A stretch of 64,000 nt of DNA from Amylolactobacillus amylophilus DSM 20533 = JCM 1125 (GTDB lineage Bacteria; Bacillota; Bacilli; Lactobacillales; Lactobacillaceae), in NCBI RefSeq assembly GCF_001936335.1, contig NZ_CP018888.1, positions 1,116,001 through 1,180,000 on the forward strand. The letters run 5' to 3'. The position numbers and the translations under genes were made by a program. The notes below the pieces were generated by a model. The model worked only from the letters and a program-made list of their open reading frames with translations. It was not told the DNA's origin and searched no databases. How positions within the stretch are numbered: the first letter of the stretch is position 1; each line of letters begins with the position of its first letter. Positions 6,788-14,265 of this stretch are shown one piece after another.

Positions 6788-8161
6788 TTAGTGGTCCAGG
6801 TGATTGGTGATGAGGTGTTCGTTGACGAATGCCAATTGGCCTAGTTCACTCAGTTCACGACCGTAACCGGAATTCTTAATGCCACCAAACGGTAACTCTG
6901 GTAAGCTTGTCCATGCGCTATTGATGAATGTCATACCGGCCTCTATTTGGGCAGCCACAGCCTCGGCGCGTGCTGGGTTAGCTGAGAAGACCGTGCTACC
7001 AAGACCATATGAGGAATTATTAGCTAACGCAATGGCCTCTTGTTCTGAATGAACGCGGTAGACTTGCGCCACGGGACCGAATAATTCCTCGTCGAAAATC
7101 GGATTGTCCGGTGTAATATCAGACAGGATGGTGGGCATGAAGAATTGTCCGGGAAGGTCAACTGGTTCATTACCGTAGATTATCTTAGCGCCATTAGCGA
7201 CTGCGCGGTCAACTTGCACCTGAATTTTTTCTTTAGCGGCAGCAGAGGATAATGGTGCGAGTGTTGTCTTAGGATCCAGTGGGTTACCCATCTTCACCGC
7301 TTTAAATTCTTTAGTGAGCAGTTCGATGAACTCATCAAAGTAGCTGTCTAGGACGATAAAACGTTTGGAACTGGTGCATACTTGACCGGCATTTGACAGA
7401 CGTGCATTTGCGACAATCTTCTGCAGCTCTGTTTTGTCAGCGTCGTCTAAAATAATGAACGCGTCGTTACCACCTAGTTCCATCGTGGACTTCTTTAAAT
7501 GCTCACCTGCGGCCCGTGCGACTGCTCGACCTCCACGTTCGGATCCGGTTAGGGCCACGGCTTTAATACGTGGATCAGCAATAATCTCCTCGACCTGGTC
7601 GTAACTGACAAAGAGGTTGATGAGACTGCCTTCGGGGGCGCCACCGCGCTTGATAATATCCGCTGCCATTCTTGCGGAGCCAGGGACGTTTGATGCGTGT
7701 TTCAGAATCATGGGGTTACCAGCCATATAATTCGGTGCGAAGACCCGAATAATTTGGTAGAGGGGGAAATTCCACGGTTCACACATGAGAATCGGTCCGA
7801 TAGCCTGTTTCAGGTAATACGCCTTACCAAAACTCGAGTCTAACGTGACTGGTGCCATAAATTCCTCACCGTGGTCGGCAAAATAATCAAGAATATTGAT
7901 ACAGAGCTCGACCTCGGCAAGTGACTCAGTAATTAATTTACCCATCTCAGTCGTCATCATCTGAGCCATCGGTTGCTGTTCCTGCTTGAAAAGCTTGGCA
8001 ATTCGATGGAGAATCTCGCTCCTGCGGGCGAAGGCCATCTGTGCTAGGGTTGGCGCAAATTTGGCCACGGTCACGAGGGCGGATTCGACTTGCTCAGGGC
8101 TTGAGTTCTCATATGTCTTGAACGTTTCGTTCGTAAACGGATTGGTAGATTTGTATGTCAT
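6788..8161 (-). CDS. gabD: NAD(P)-dependent aldehyde dehydrogenase, succinate-semialdehyde dehydrogenase type
   Basis: A 457-residue ALDH-superfamily enzyme that oxidises an aldehyde to its acid, most like the short succinate-semialdehyde dehydrogenases. PWNFP with Asn131, MELGGND with the general base Glu228 and GQVCTSSKR with the nucleophile Cys262 are all present. The cofactor-pocket segment ALTGSERGG and the C-terminal PFGGIKNSGYGREL match the family. The exact aldehyde is not proven, because close paralogues act on other semialdehydes. No GABA transaminase or related pathway gene is nearby. The ribosome site is AAGAAAGAGG before the ATG at 8161. Confidence 0.85.
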   Translation of the reverse strand: MTYKSTNPFTNETFKTYENSSPEQVESALVTVAKFAPTLAQMAFARRSEILHRIAKLFKQEQQPMAQMMTTEMGKLITESLAEVELCINILDYFADHGEEFMAPVTLDSSFGKAYYLKQAIGPILMCEPWNFPLYQIIRVFAPNYMAGNPMILKHASNVPGSARMAADIIKRGGAPEGSLINLFVSYDQVEEIIADPRIKAVALTGSERGGRAVARAAGEHLKKSTMELGGNDAFIILDDADKTELQKIVANARLSNAGQVCTSSKRFIVLDSYFDEFIELLTKEFKAVKMGNPLDPKTTLAPLSSAAAKEKIQVQVDRAVANGAKIIYGNEPVDLPGQFFMPTILSDITPDNPIFDEELFGPVAQVYRVHSEQEAIALANNSSYGLGSTVFSANPARAEAVAAQIEAGMTFINSAWTSLPELPFGGIKNSGYGRELSELGQLAFVNEHLITNHLDH

Positions 8162-8367
8162 ATAGACCTCTTTCTTGTCGTTAGTTAAAAATTTCCGTGC
8201 TACGGATATAGCTGTGCAAGCGCAATCATCTGCTTAATTATACTGGTTTTCTTGTTGATTGACCACCTGCATGAACGGGAGATTTATGCACCAATTAAGA
8301 TTAAATTTTTTTTAAAAAGTTCGTTTTTCATGTATAATGCAGAAATAGACATTAGAGGAGAAGAATT

Positions 8368-9621
8368 ATGTGGGCAACTTATACTAGAATTTCACTAATA
8401 AAACGAATCATTATTGGAATCGTGATTGGCTTTGTATTGGGATTGACCCTGCCTTCCTGGACCTGGATCGGCGTAATTGGTAACCTGTTTATCAACGCCT
8501 TGAAGGCTATCGCACCAATTCTGGTTTTCTTTATCATTACCGCGGCTTTAGCACGGCATAAAAAGGGCTCGCAGACTAACATGCGTTCAATAGTTATCTT
8601 GTATCTGGGAGCCACATTTGTTGCAGCATTGGTCGCCGTTCTTGTGACGTACCTCTTTCCGATCACGGTGGTTTTTCCAAAAGAGGCTGTTGCCGGTGTG
8701 CCTAAGGCACCAAAGGCAATCGGTGAAGTCATTAACCAATTGCTGATGAATGCCGTCGCCAATCCGGTCTCCGCACTCATGGAAGGTAATTATTTGTCAA
8801 TCCTGTTCTGGGCAGTATTACTAGGACTGGGCTTGCGTAGCATCGGTGAGGCAACTAAGAAGACGGTGATTGACTTATCCGAGGCTGTGACACATGTTGT
8901 CCAGTCAATTATTCAGATGGCGCCGTTTGGCATTATTGGCTTAGTGTTTAATTCTGTTGCATCTACTGGAATTAAGGGAATGGCTACATACGGTCGTCTG
9001 ATTCTGCTACTAGCGGGCACGATGTTCTTCGTTAACTTCGTTATTTATCCGTTGATGACCTGGTTGATGGTTCGGCAGAATCCGTTCCCACTAACTTGGT
9101 TTGCTTTCAAAGAGAGTGGCATTCCAGCATTTTTCACCAGAAGCTCAGCGGTCAATATTCCAATTAATCTTGATCTGGCTAGGAGATTGAAGCTAGATAA
9201 GAATACCTATTCAATCTCCATTCCGCTTGGCGGTTCTGCTAATAGTGGTGGTGCGGCCATCACTATTTCAATCATGACATTGACTGCCGCAAATACGCTT
9301 GGCCTACACGTGGATTTCTTCACGGCCTTTCTTCTTTGTTTGCTGACAGCCATCTCAGCCACTGGTGCGTCTGGAATTGCCGGGGGTTCATTGCTGTTGA
9401 TCCCACTCTCATGTAGTCTATTTGGCATCTCAAATGATATTGCCATGCAGATGGTGGGAATTGGCTTCATTATTGGTGTGATTCAGGATGCGGTAGAGAC
9501 AGCCGTGAACTCAGCCAGTGATCTCGTGTTCACCGCCACAGCTGAGTATGCGCACCTCAGACGAATCGGCCAACCCGTCGATATCGTGAAGCAGGTACGA
9601 GAGGCCAAGGAGACGGACTAA
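8368..9621 (+). CDS. sstT: Serine/threonine:sodium symporter
   Basis: A 417-residue inner-membrane carrier of the dicarboxylate/amino acid:cation symporter (DAACS) family. About eight helices and two re-entrant loops are expected. The SstT signature segments are present: FTRSSAVNIPINL, the Ser-rich IPLGGSANSGGAAITISIM, and SATGASGIAGGSLLLIPL in the second hairpin. It imports serine and threonine with Na+. The start follows AGAGGAGAAGAATT, and a TATAAT box lies at about 8333. Its TAA overlaps by 4 bases the stop of the small membrane-protein gene on the other strand. Confidence 0.93.
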   Translation: MWATYTRISLIKRIIIGIVIGFVLGLTLPSWTWIGVIGNLFINALKAIAPILVFFIITAALARHKKGSQTNMRSIVILYLGATFVAALVAVLVTYLFPITVVFPKEAVAGVPKAPKAIGEVINQLLMNAVANPVSALMEGNYLSILFWAVLLGLGLRSIGEATKKTVIDLSEAVTHVVQSIIQMAPFGIIGLVFNSVASTGIKGMATYGRLILLLAGTMFFVNFVIYPLMTWLMVRQNPFPLTWFAFKESGIPAFFTRSSAVNIPINLDLARRLKLDKNTYSISIPLGGSANSGGAAITISIMTLTAANTLGLHVDFFTAFLLCLLTAISATGASGIAGGSLLLIPLSCSLFGISNDIAMQMVGIGFIIGVIQDAVETAVNSASDLVFTATAEYAHLRRIGQPVDIVKQVREAKETD

Positions 9622-9815
9622 TCAATATTACGGTGGCGGTGTTCTCGTAGTCTGATGTAGATGATGGTGGTAAAAATCACGATGAATGTCAGAATACCAA
9701 GTGCTATTAGAACGATTTGGAGCAAGAGGACATGCTCTTTCAGCCAGATAAAAATATCGTCAAAAAAATTTGTTTTGGCATAGTAAAGTGGTATATCCCT
9801 AATTAAGTTGGACAT
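9618..9815 (-). CDS. Small single-pass membrane protein (65 residues), unknown
   Basis: The ATG at 9815 has AAAGGA seven bases upstream. The 65-residue product has an amphipathic N-terminal part (IRDIPLYYAKTNFFDDIFIWL), one long hydrophobic helix (about residues 28-52) and a basic tail ending REHRHRNID, suggesting N-out, C-in insertion. No family is recognised. A longer reading from 9941 lacks a ribosome site. The gene converges on sstT with a 4-base overlap of stop codons. Confidence 0.6.
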   Translation of the reverse strand: MSNLIRDIPLYYAKTNFFDDIFIWLKEHVLLLQIVLIALGILTFIVIFTTIIYIRLREHRHRNID

Positions 9816-9969
9816 TGTCGTTCCTTTCTGAACTATTACTGACTTAGCCAACTTAATTGTACTTGAATGTTTAGCTAGCGGGATACCGAACGATTCAATA
9901 AGTAGATTATATAAAGGCGTCATTGTATTCCCTGTGGACAAACTCAGAGTAGGTTACAACTACGCACAG

Positions 9970-9999
9970 AAAGACCCGCACAATTCGTGCGGGTCTTTT
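9970..9999. terminator. Strong intrinsic terminator
   Basis: Twelve-base perfect arms AAAGACCCGCAC/GTGCGGGTCTTT with a 5-base loop, flanked by T- and A-rich sequence. It ends the HAD gene on the minus strand; the right arm reaches into that gene's TAA stop. Confidence 0.92.
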
Positions 10000-10615
10000 A
10001 GATAATTGCCTCGATTTCTGCTGGTGAACTGAACTTGTAATCAGCGCTCTCGAACTGACCGCGATCGTGCGCGCCCCAGCCAGCGAGGCCAAATTTCACA
10101 CCGGCTGCCTTAGCACTCTGTAGGTCGTAGATTGAATCTCCGATGTAGATAGTATTTTCCGCAAAGGCGCCAGTAGCCTCTAAGGCCTTCAACACCGGTG
10201 CAGGACTTGGTTTATGCTCTGTAGTATCACTTGCAGTGACAACATAGGGAAACTTCTGCACAATGCCATACGGGTAGACGAGTCGCTCTAGTTCCGTTTG
10301 ATTCTCAGAAGTGACTACCCCAAGAGCCAGCCTTTCACGCAGCAGATTATCAATCGTGTGGTTAATCCCGTCGAAAACTTTTACCAAGTGCTGGAATTCT
10401 GGCATCTGAGCGTCCCATAGCTCGACCGATTCTGCAAAGGGAATCTGCAATTCTGCCATGATTTTGTGGGCGGGGATGCCCAACGCAAATTCAAGTTCGG
10501 CAATGGATTTATTAATGTGATAGTGCTTCAGGAGCATTTGCTGTAGTGCTCCCAGATTGGCCATCTCTGTGTCTAGCAGGGTGCCGTCTACATCAAATAA
10601 AACAGTGTTGATCAT
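9998..10615 (-). CDS. HAD-superfamily phosphatase (PGMB/PGP-like)
   Basis: From the ATG at 10615 (GAGGA site upstream) the protein has 205 residues. HAD motif I is LFDVDGTLLDTE, with both catalytic Asp residues. A helical cap follows (LGALQQMLLKHY to GINHTIDN). Motif II is VVTSE, the motif III Lys is in EHKPSPAPVLK, and motif IV is YIGDSIYDLQSAKAAG. This is the subfamily IA layout of beta-phosphoglucomutases, phosphoglycolate phosphatases and the pyrophosphatase PpaX. The substrate cannot be fixed from sequence. It is divergent from the DUF368 gene, about 140 bases away. Confidence 0.88.
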   Translation of the reverse strand: MINTVLFDVDGTLLDTEMANLGALQQMLLKHYHINKSIAELEFALGIPAHKIMAELQIPFAESVELWDAQMPEFQHLVKVFDGINHTIDNLLRERLALGVVTSENQTELERLVYPYGIVQKFPYVVTASDTTEHKPSPAPVLKALEATGAFAENTIYIGDSIYDLQSAKAAGVKFGLAGWGAHDRGQFESADYKFSSPAEIEAII

Positions 10616-10755
10616 TATGTGTTCCTCTTCAGACCGTGTAATCAATTACGGTGTAATATGGATAGTTTAACAAATTATTAAATCAAATAACAACTTTACC
10701 AATTCGCACTTAGCTATGTTAAACTATTGCTACTATACGAGTAGAGGAGTCTTAT

Positions 10756-11571
10756 ATGATTGATTGGATTTTACGCTTTGTGAAGGGAATTTTCGTCGGC
10801 TCAGGGTTCATCCTACCGGGAGTCAGTGGTGGAGCACTCGCTGCTGTCTTCGGGATTTACGAGCACATCATCGAATTTCTGGCCCATGTCCGCAGAAATT
10901 TCAAGGATAATTTCTTATTTCTGTTACCCGTTGGGCTCGGGGGGCTGGTTGGCTTGGTTCTGTTCTCCTATGTTGTAAGCTTCGCGCTTGGCGAGCATCA
11001 GGACACGATGCTCTGGTTCTTCGTCGGGGCAATTGTCGGAACCCTACCAGCGTTGTGGCAACAGGCCGGTAAAATGGGTCGTACAAAGCGTCATTATGGG
11101 GTACTGGTACTCAGCTTTGTCGTCAGTCTCACTTTTCTGATTTTCGGTGAATCCCTAATCGGTAATGTACCCCAAAATTTTGGTACCTGGGTGCTTGGCG
11201 GCTTCCTAATTGGTCTAGGGGTGATTGTGCCAGGTCTCTCACCATCCAACTTCCTGATTTATATGGGCATGTATAAGGATATGGCCGATGGCATCAAGAG
11301 CTTCGACCTTGCAGTCGTGGTTCCTCTAGCACTTGGGGGTGTTTTGAGCCTCGTGCTCTTGGCCAAACTCATCTCGCTGATTTTTGCCAAGGCATATGCC
11401 AGCATGTTCCACTTCATTCTAGGCGTGGTGGCAGCCTCAACGGTGATGATTATCCCGTTTGATGCGCATTACACCGTGAGTTACGTTTTGATTGCCATTT
11501 TAATGTTGCTGGCGGGCGCCGCCCTCGGTTGGTTCATGGCCCAATTAGAGACCAAATACGAGACTAATTAA
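10756..11571 (+). CDS. DUF368-family membrane protein, candidate polyprenyl-phosphate transporter
   Basis: A 271-residue protein with about eight hydrophobic helices. The family hallmarks are the two Gly/Pro/Ser-rich inverted-repeat motifs: GSGFILPGVSGGALAAVFGIYE near the N-terminus (residues about 16-36) and LGVIVPGLSPSNFLIYMGMY in the second half (about 156-175). DUF368 proteins (PopT) have been linked to recycling undecaprenyl phosphate across the membrane after wall-polymer synthesis. That role would suit the wall cluster further on, but linkage is distant. The ribosome site is AGAGGAG before ATG 10756; a strong terminator follows. Confidence 0.85.
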   Translation: MIDWILRFVKGIFVGSGFILPGVSGGALAAVFGIYEHIIEFLAHVRRNFKDNFLFLLPVGLGGLVGLVLFSYVVSFALGEHQDTMLWFFVGAIVGTLPALWQQAGKMGRTKRHYGVLVLSFVVSLTFLIFGESLIGNVPQNFGTWVLGGFLIGLGVIVPGLSPSNFLIYMGMYKDMADGIKSFDLAVVVPLALGGVLSLVLLAKLISLIFAKAYASMFHFILGVVAASTVMIIPFDAHYTVSYVLIAILMLLAGAALGWFMAQLETKYETN

Positions 11572-11590
11572 ATCGAATTTACACAATAAA

Positions 11591-11638
11591 AAAAGAGTTA
11601 ACCTTGGTAATTCACTACCGGGTTAACTCTTTTTTTTG
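11591..11638. terminator. Bidirectional intrinsic terminator
   Basis: AAAAGAGTTAACC and GGTTAACTCTTTT pair perfectly around a 17-base loop that has a minor inner stem (GGTA/TACC). T-runs lie on both strands. It separates the DUF368 gene from the converging ABC permease. Confidence 0.92.
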
Positions 11639-11647
11639 GTGCGCTAA

Positions 11648-13375
11648 CTATTGGACGTAGAAATGTTCTTGCTTGGTTTTGACGTGGTACAACAGCAGAT
11701 ATGATACCAACAGACTAGCAATCACGATGATGACGCCACCCCAGACCCAGAAGTAAGCACCTGCAGCGAGTGCCATCGCTAGCCAAATCATCAGGACGGT
11801 TGCAATTGCTCCTTTAGCACTGTTGACTGAACCCTTACTTGGTGTCGGTAATTCGTTGAATGGCACCTTGCGCATAAATATGCTAGCGACACATAGAAAG
11901 AGCAGGATGCTGAGCGCAGGGCCCGCCAGTAGCATTAAATAATACTTTGGTTTGACGAGGAAGATGGCGACAGCATCGCTCATCAAGCTGATGGGCAGGA
12001 TGAAACGCATGATGACGGCCTTCAGTGTTGCTCGGCGGTACAAGTTGGTATCTGAATTTGGGATGGCATTCAGAATGGTAAAGCCATTAGCCTGGGTACT
12101 TTGATCAAGCATTATGCCAATCATTTGTGCCCCGAAGATTGTTGAGAAACTCAGGAAGGAGAAGATACCGTAATCTTGCATGAAGTCAAAGCCGGCAGCG
12201 CTGAATAGTGAGATCTTCATGCTCTCCATGATGCTTCTGGTTGAGCTAACAACCATGATCGCAATAATCAAGAAGCCCATCCCAAACATCGGGTATGTTT
12301 TCAACTTAAACTCGCGCTCGTTTTGCATGATGCGCCAGGCCAGTTTGAAATAAGTTCGTTCCTTGGGACTTTTAGCGGCAAGCTTGGTGGCAAGTTTGAA
12401 CCACCAACCGTTTTTGTTGACAGAACCCTCATTCGAACTGAGTTTAGCTAAATATAGCTCGAACTTACCTGAGTTATTGCGGTAGAGGATGAACATCACC
12501 CAAGTGAGGACAAAAGAGAGGACGGTCAAGACAATCAGGTTAACGGTAGCGCCGTTGAACGTCATGAGTGTGACAGGAGCGGCAAACCAGACGGGGAAAG
12601 TGAAGGTGTAGAACCATTGGAACGTGTTCGGTAGAAAATCTAATTTGTCGTAGTTCATGAATTGCGGGATGTAGAAGATGGCAACCGTCAGGATGACCAT
12701 GAAGATCTGCAGTGAGTTCAGCATGTTCTTTAGACGTTCACCACTAAAGGTCTTTAGAATTACGAGGTACAGGAGCATCGCCATGAAGAGGGTGGTCAGG
12801 CCAATGAGCAGTGCCATCACCAAAAAGACTAGCCCAGTCAGTGGACCATCATTAATGATACTTGCGATGATGGCTGGCCCAAGGAGACTGAAGAAAGTAA
12901 GGAGGACGTAGTAGGAGATATAGGTGAAGCGACTGATATTTAGCGTGCGGTCATCGACGCCCCGTGTGCCCATAATCTCCCGATCCTTTGGGTTTAACAA
13001 TAAGCCTGAGAAGGATTGGAGCAGCGACATTAAAAGCATGAAGAAGCCCGCTAAGAAGATCAGCCCGTAACGGGAGAACGCGGGTACGGGCATGAATAAT
13101 AACACGGTCATGAATAAGCCCATGAACAAGTTCAGCCAGATCGACTGGAGGTACTTATTGCGCCCATCTTTTTGCTTGTTGTTAAAGCCATCGCCTCTGT
13201 TTGAGTCAATCCGGGTATCCATCAGTAATTTCGTCTTGATGATTAGTCGGAGTTCTGGATAATTAACGCCATTGTTGGTGAAAATTGATTGAAAACGGTC
13301 AAGCACCTTGACGAATACTGGTAACTTGTAGGCCTTTGGCTCAATGACTTTATTCCTCTGAAACAGTTGCCGCAT
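11648..13375 (-). CDS. ABC-2-type exporter permease, large multi-pass protein
   Basis: About 575 residues from ATG 13375, which is preceded by GGAGG at an 8-base spacing. An upstream GTG at 13384 overlaps that ribosome site and is rejected. A cytoplasmic N-terminus of about 85 residues is followed by about twelve hydrophobic helices in two blocks, split by a charged loop around SAKSPKERTYFKLAWRIMQ. No solute-binding protein is encoded nearby, so an exporter is likely. The gene overlaps the preceding ATPase gene by 26 bases, so the two are translated together. Substrate unknown; such pairs often handle peptides, lipids or antimicrobials. Confidence 0.8.
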   Translation of the reverse strand: MRQLFQRNKVIEPKAYKLPVFVKVLDRFQSIFTNNGVNYPELRLIIKTKLLMDTRIDSNRGDGFNNKQKDGRNKYLQSIWLNLFMGLFMTVLLFMPVPAFSRYGLIFLAGFFMLLMSLLQSFSGLLLNPKDREIMGTRGVDDRTLNISRFTYISYYVLLTFFSLLGPAIIASIINDGPLTGLVFLVMALLIGLTTLFMAMLLYLVILKTFSGERLKNMLNSLQIFMVILTVAIFYIPQFMNYDKLDFLPNTFQWFYTFTFPVWFAAPVTLMTFNGATVNLIVLTVLSFVLTWVMFILYRNNSGKFELYLAKLSSNEGSVNKNGWWFKLATKLAAKSPKERTYFKLAWRIMQNEREFKLKTYPMFGMGFLIIAIMVVSSTRSIMESMKISLFSAAGFDFMQDYGIFSFLSFSTIFGAQMIGIMLDQSTQANGFTILNAIPNSDTNLYRRATLKAVIMRFILPISLMSDAVAIFLVKPKYYLMLLAGPALSILLFLCVASIFMRKVPFNELPTPSKGSVNSAKGAIATVLMIWLAMALAAGAYFWVWGGVIIVIASLLVSYLLLYHVKTKQEHFYVQ

Positions 13376-14156
13376 CTGGGGCACCTCCTGTCACGATGTT
13401 GACGAATTCTGTAGCTTTTTCGCCGTGTTCTTGGAAGCCGGTGAGATCATTGAACAGGCTTTGCAGGGAGGCATTCTGATCGTTATTCACTAGCTCCTGG
13501 TAGGTACCGTTCGCGGCAATTGCCCCGTTGTTTAGCATTAGGATTTGGTCACTAAGACGCTGAACGACGTCCATAATGTGGGATGAATAGAAGATGGTCT
13601 TACCCTCGTCTCGTAACTTGCCGAGGATTTCTTCAATTACTAGGACAGTGTTAGCGTCGATCCCGTTTAGAGGTTCATCGAGGAAAATAATGTCAGGGTT
13701 ATGGATCAGTGCACCAATCAACAACACGATTTGGCGCATGCCCTTTGAGAATGTCGCGAGACGTTTGTCAGCGCTCGCGCTTAGGCCGAGCACATCTAGT
13801 AATTGGCGCGTCTTCATTTCTGCCTCCGTCGCGTCGATACCATATAGTTCGGCGATGAAGGTGATGTACTCGACCGCGGTCAGAACTTCAAACACATCTG
13901 ATGCCTCGGGGACATAGCCGATATGTTTCTTGTATTCCTGGTCACCGGCATGAATCAACTCACCATTGATATAGATTTCGCCCGTATCGGGCTCGATTAA
14001 GCCCATGATGAGCTTGATAGTGGTACTCTTGCCGGCACCATTTGGACCAATGTAGCCAATGATCTTGCCCGGTTGTACGGCAAAACTCAAGTTGCGTAGC
14101 ACAACCTTCTCATCGAAGATCTTGCCAATATTCCTCAGTTCAATCGAATAATCCAT
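13350..14156 (-). CDS. ABC transporter ATP-binding protein of the exporter pair
   Basis: From ATG 14156 (GGAGG six bases upstream) the protein has 268 residues. Walker A is GPNGAGKST, the Q-loop is GYVPEASDVF, the signature is the ABC-2-type variant FSKGMRQ, Walker B is IIFLDEP, and the switch His is in IFYSSHIMD. The C-terminal tail of about 45 acidic/neutral residues extends past the ATPase core. It powers the adjacent permease, with which it overlaps. A start further upstream at 14189 lacks a ribosome site. Confidence 0.92.
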   Translation of the reverse strand: MDYSIELRNIGKIFDEKVVLRNLSFAVQPGKIIGYIGPNGAGKSTTIKLIMGLIEPDTGEIYINGELIHAGDQEYKKHIGYVPEASDVFEVLTAVEYITFIAELYGIDATEAEMKTRQLLDVLGLSASADKRLATFSKGMRQIVLLIGALIHNPDIIFLDEPLNGIDANTVLVIEEILGKLRDEGKTIFYSSHIMDVVQRLSDQILMLNNGAIAANGTYQELVNNDQNASLQSLFNDLTGFQEHGEKATEFVNIVTGGAPDAATVSEE

Positions 14157-14224
14157 TTTATACCTCCATGTTTGAGCTGATTGTATCATAATGGAAGTGC
14201 TTTTAATAGTTAACTTCCGGGCAC

Positions 14225-14258
14225 AAAAAAAGTAGGTTGGCAGTTAGCCTCACCTACT
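14225..14258 (-). terminator. Intrinsic terminator of the P-type ATPase gene
   Basis: On the minus strand GTAGGT...ACCTAC with inner GGC/GCC pairs (plus 14232-14257) is followed by seven Ts (plus 14225-14231). It lies just past the ATPase stop at 14266. Confidence 0.85.
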
Positions 14259-14265
14259 CAGAGAG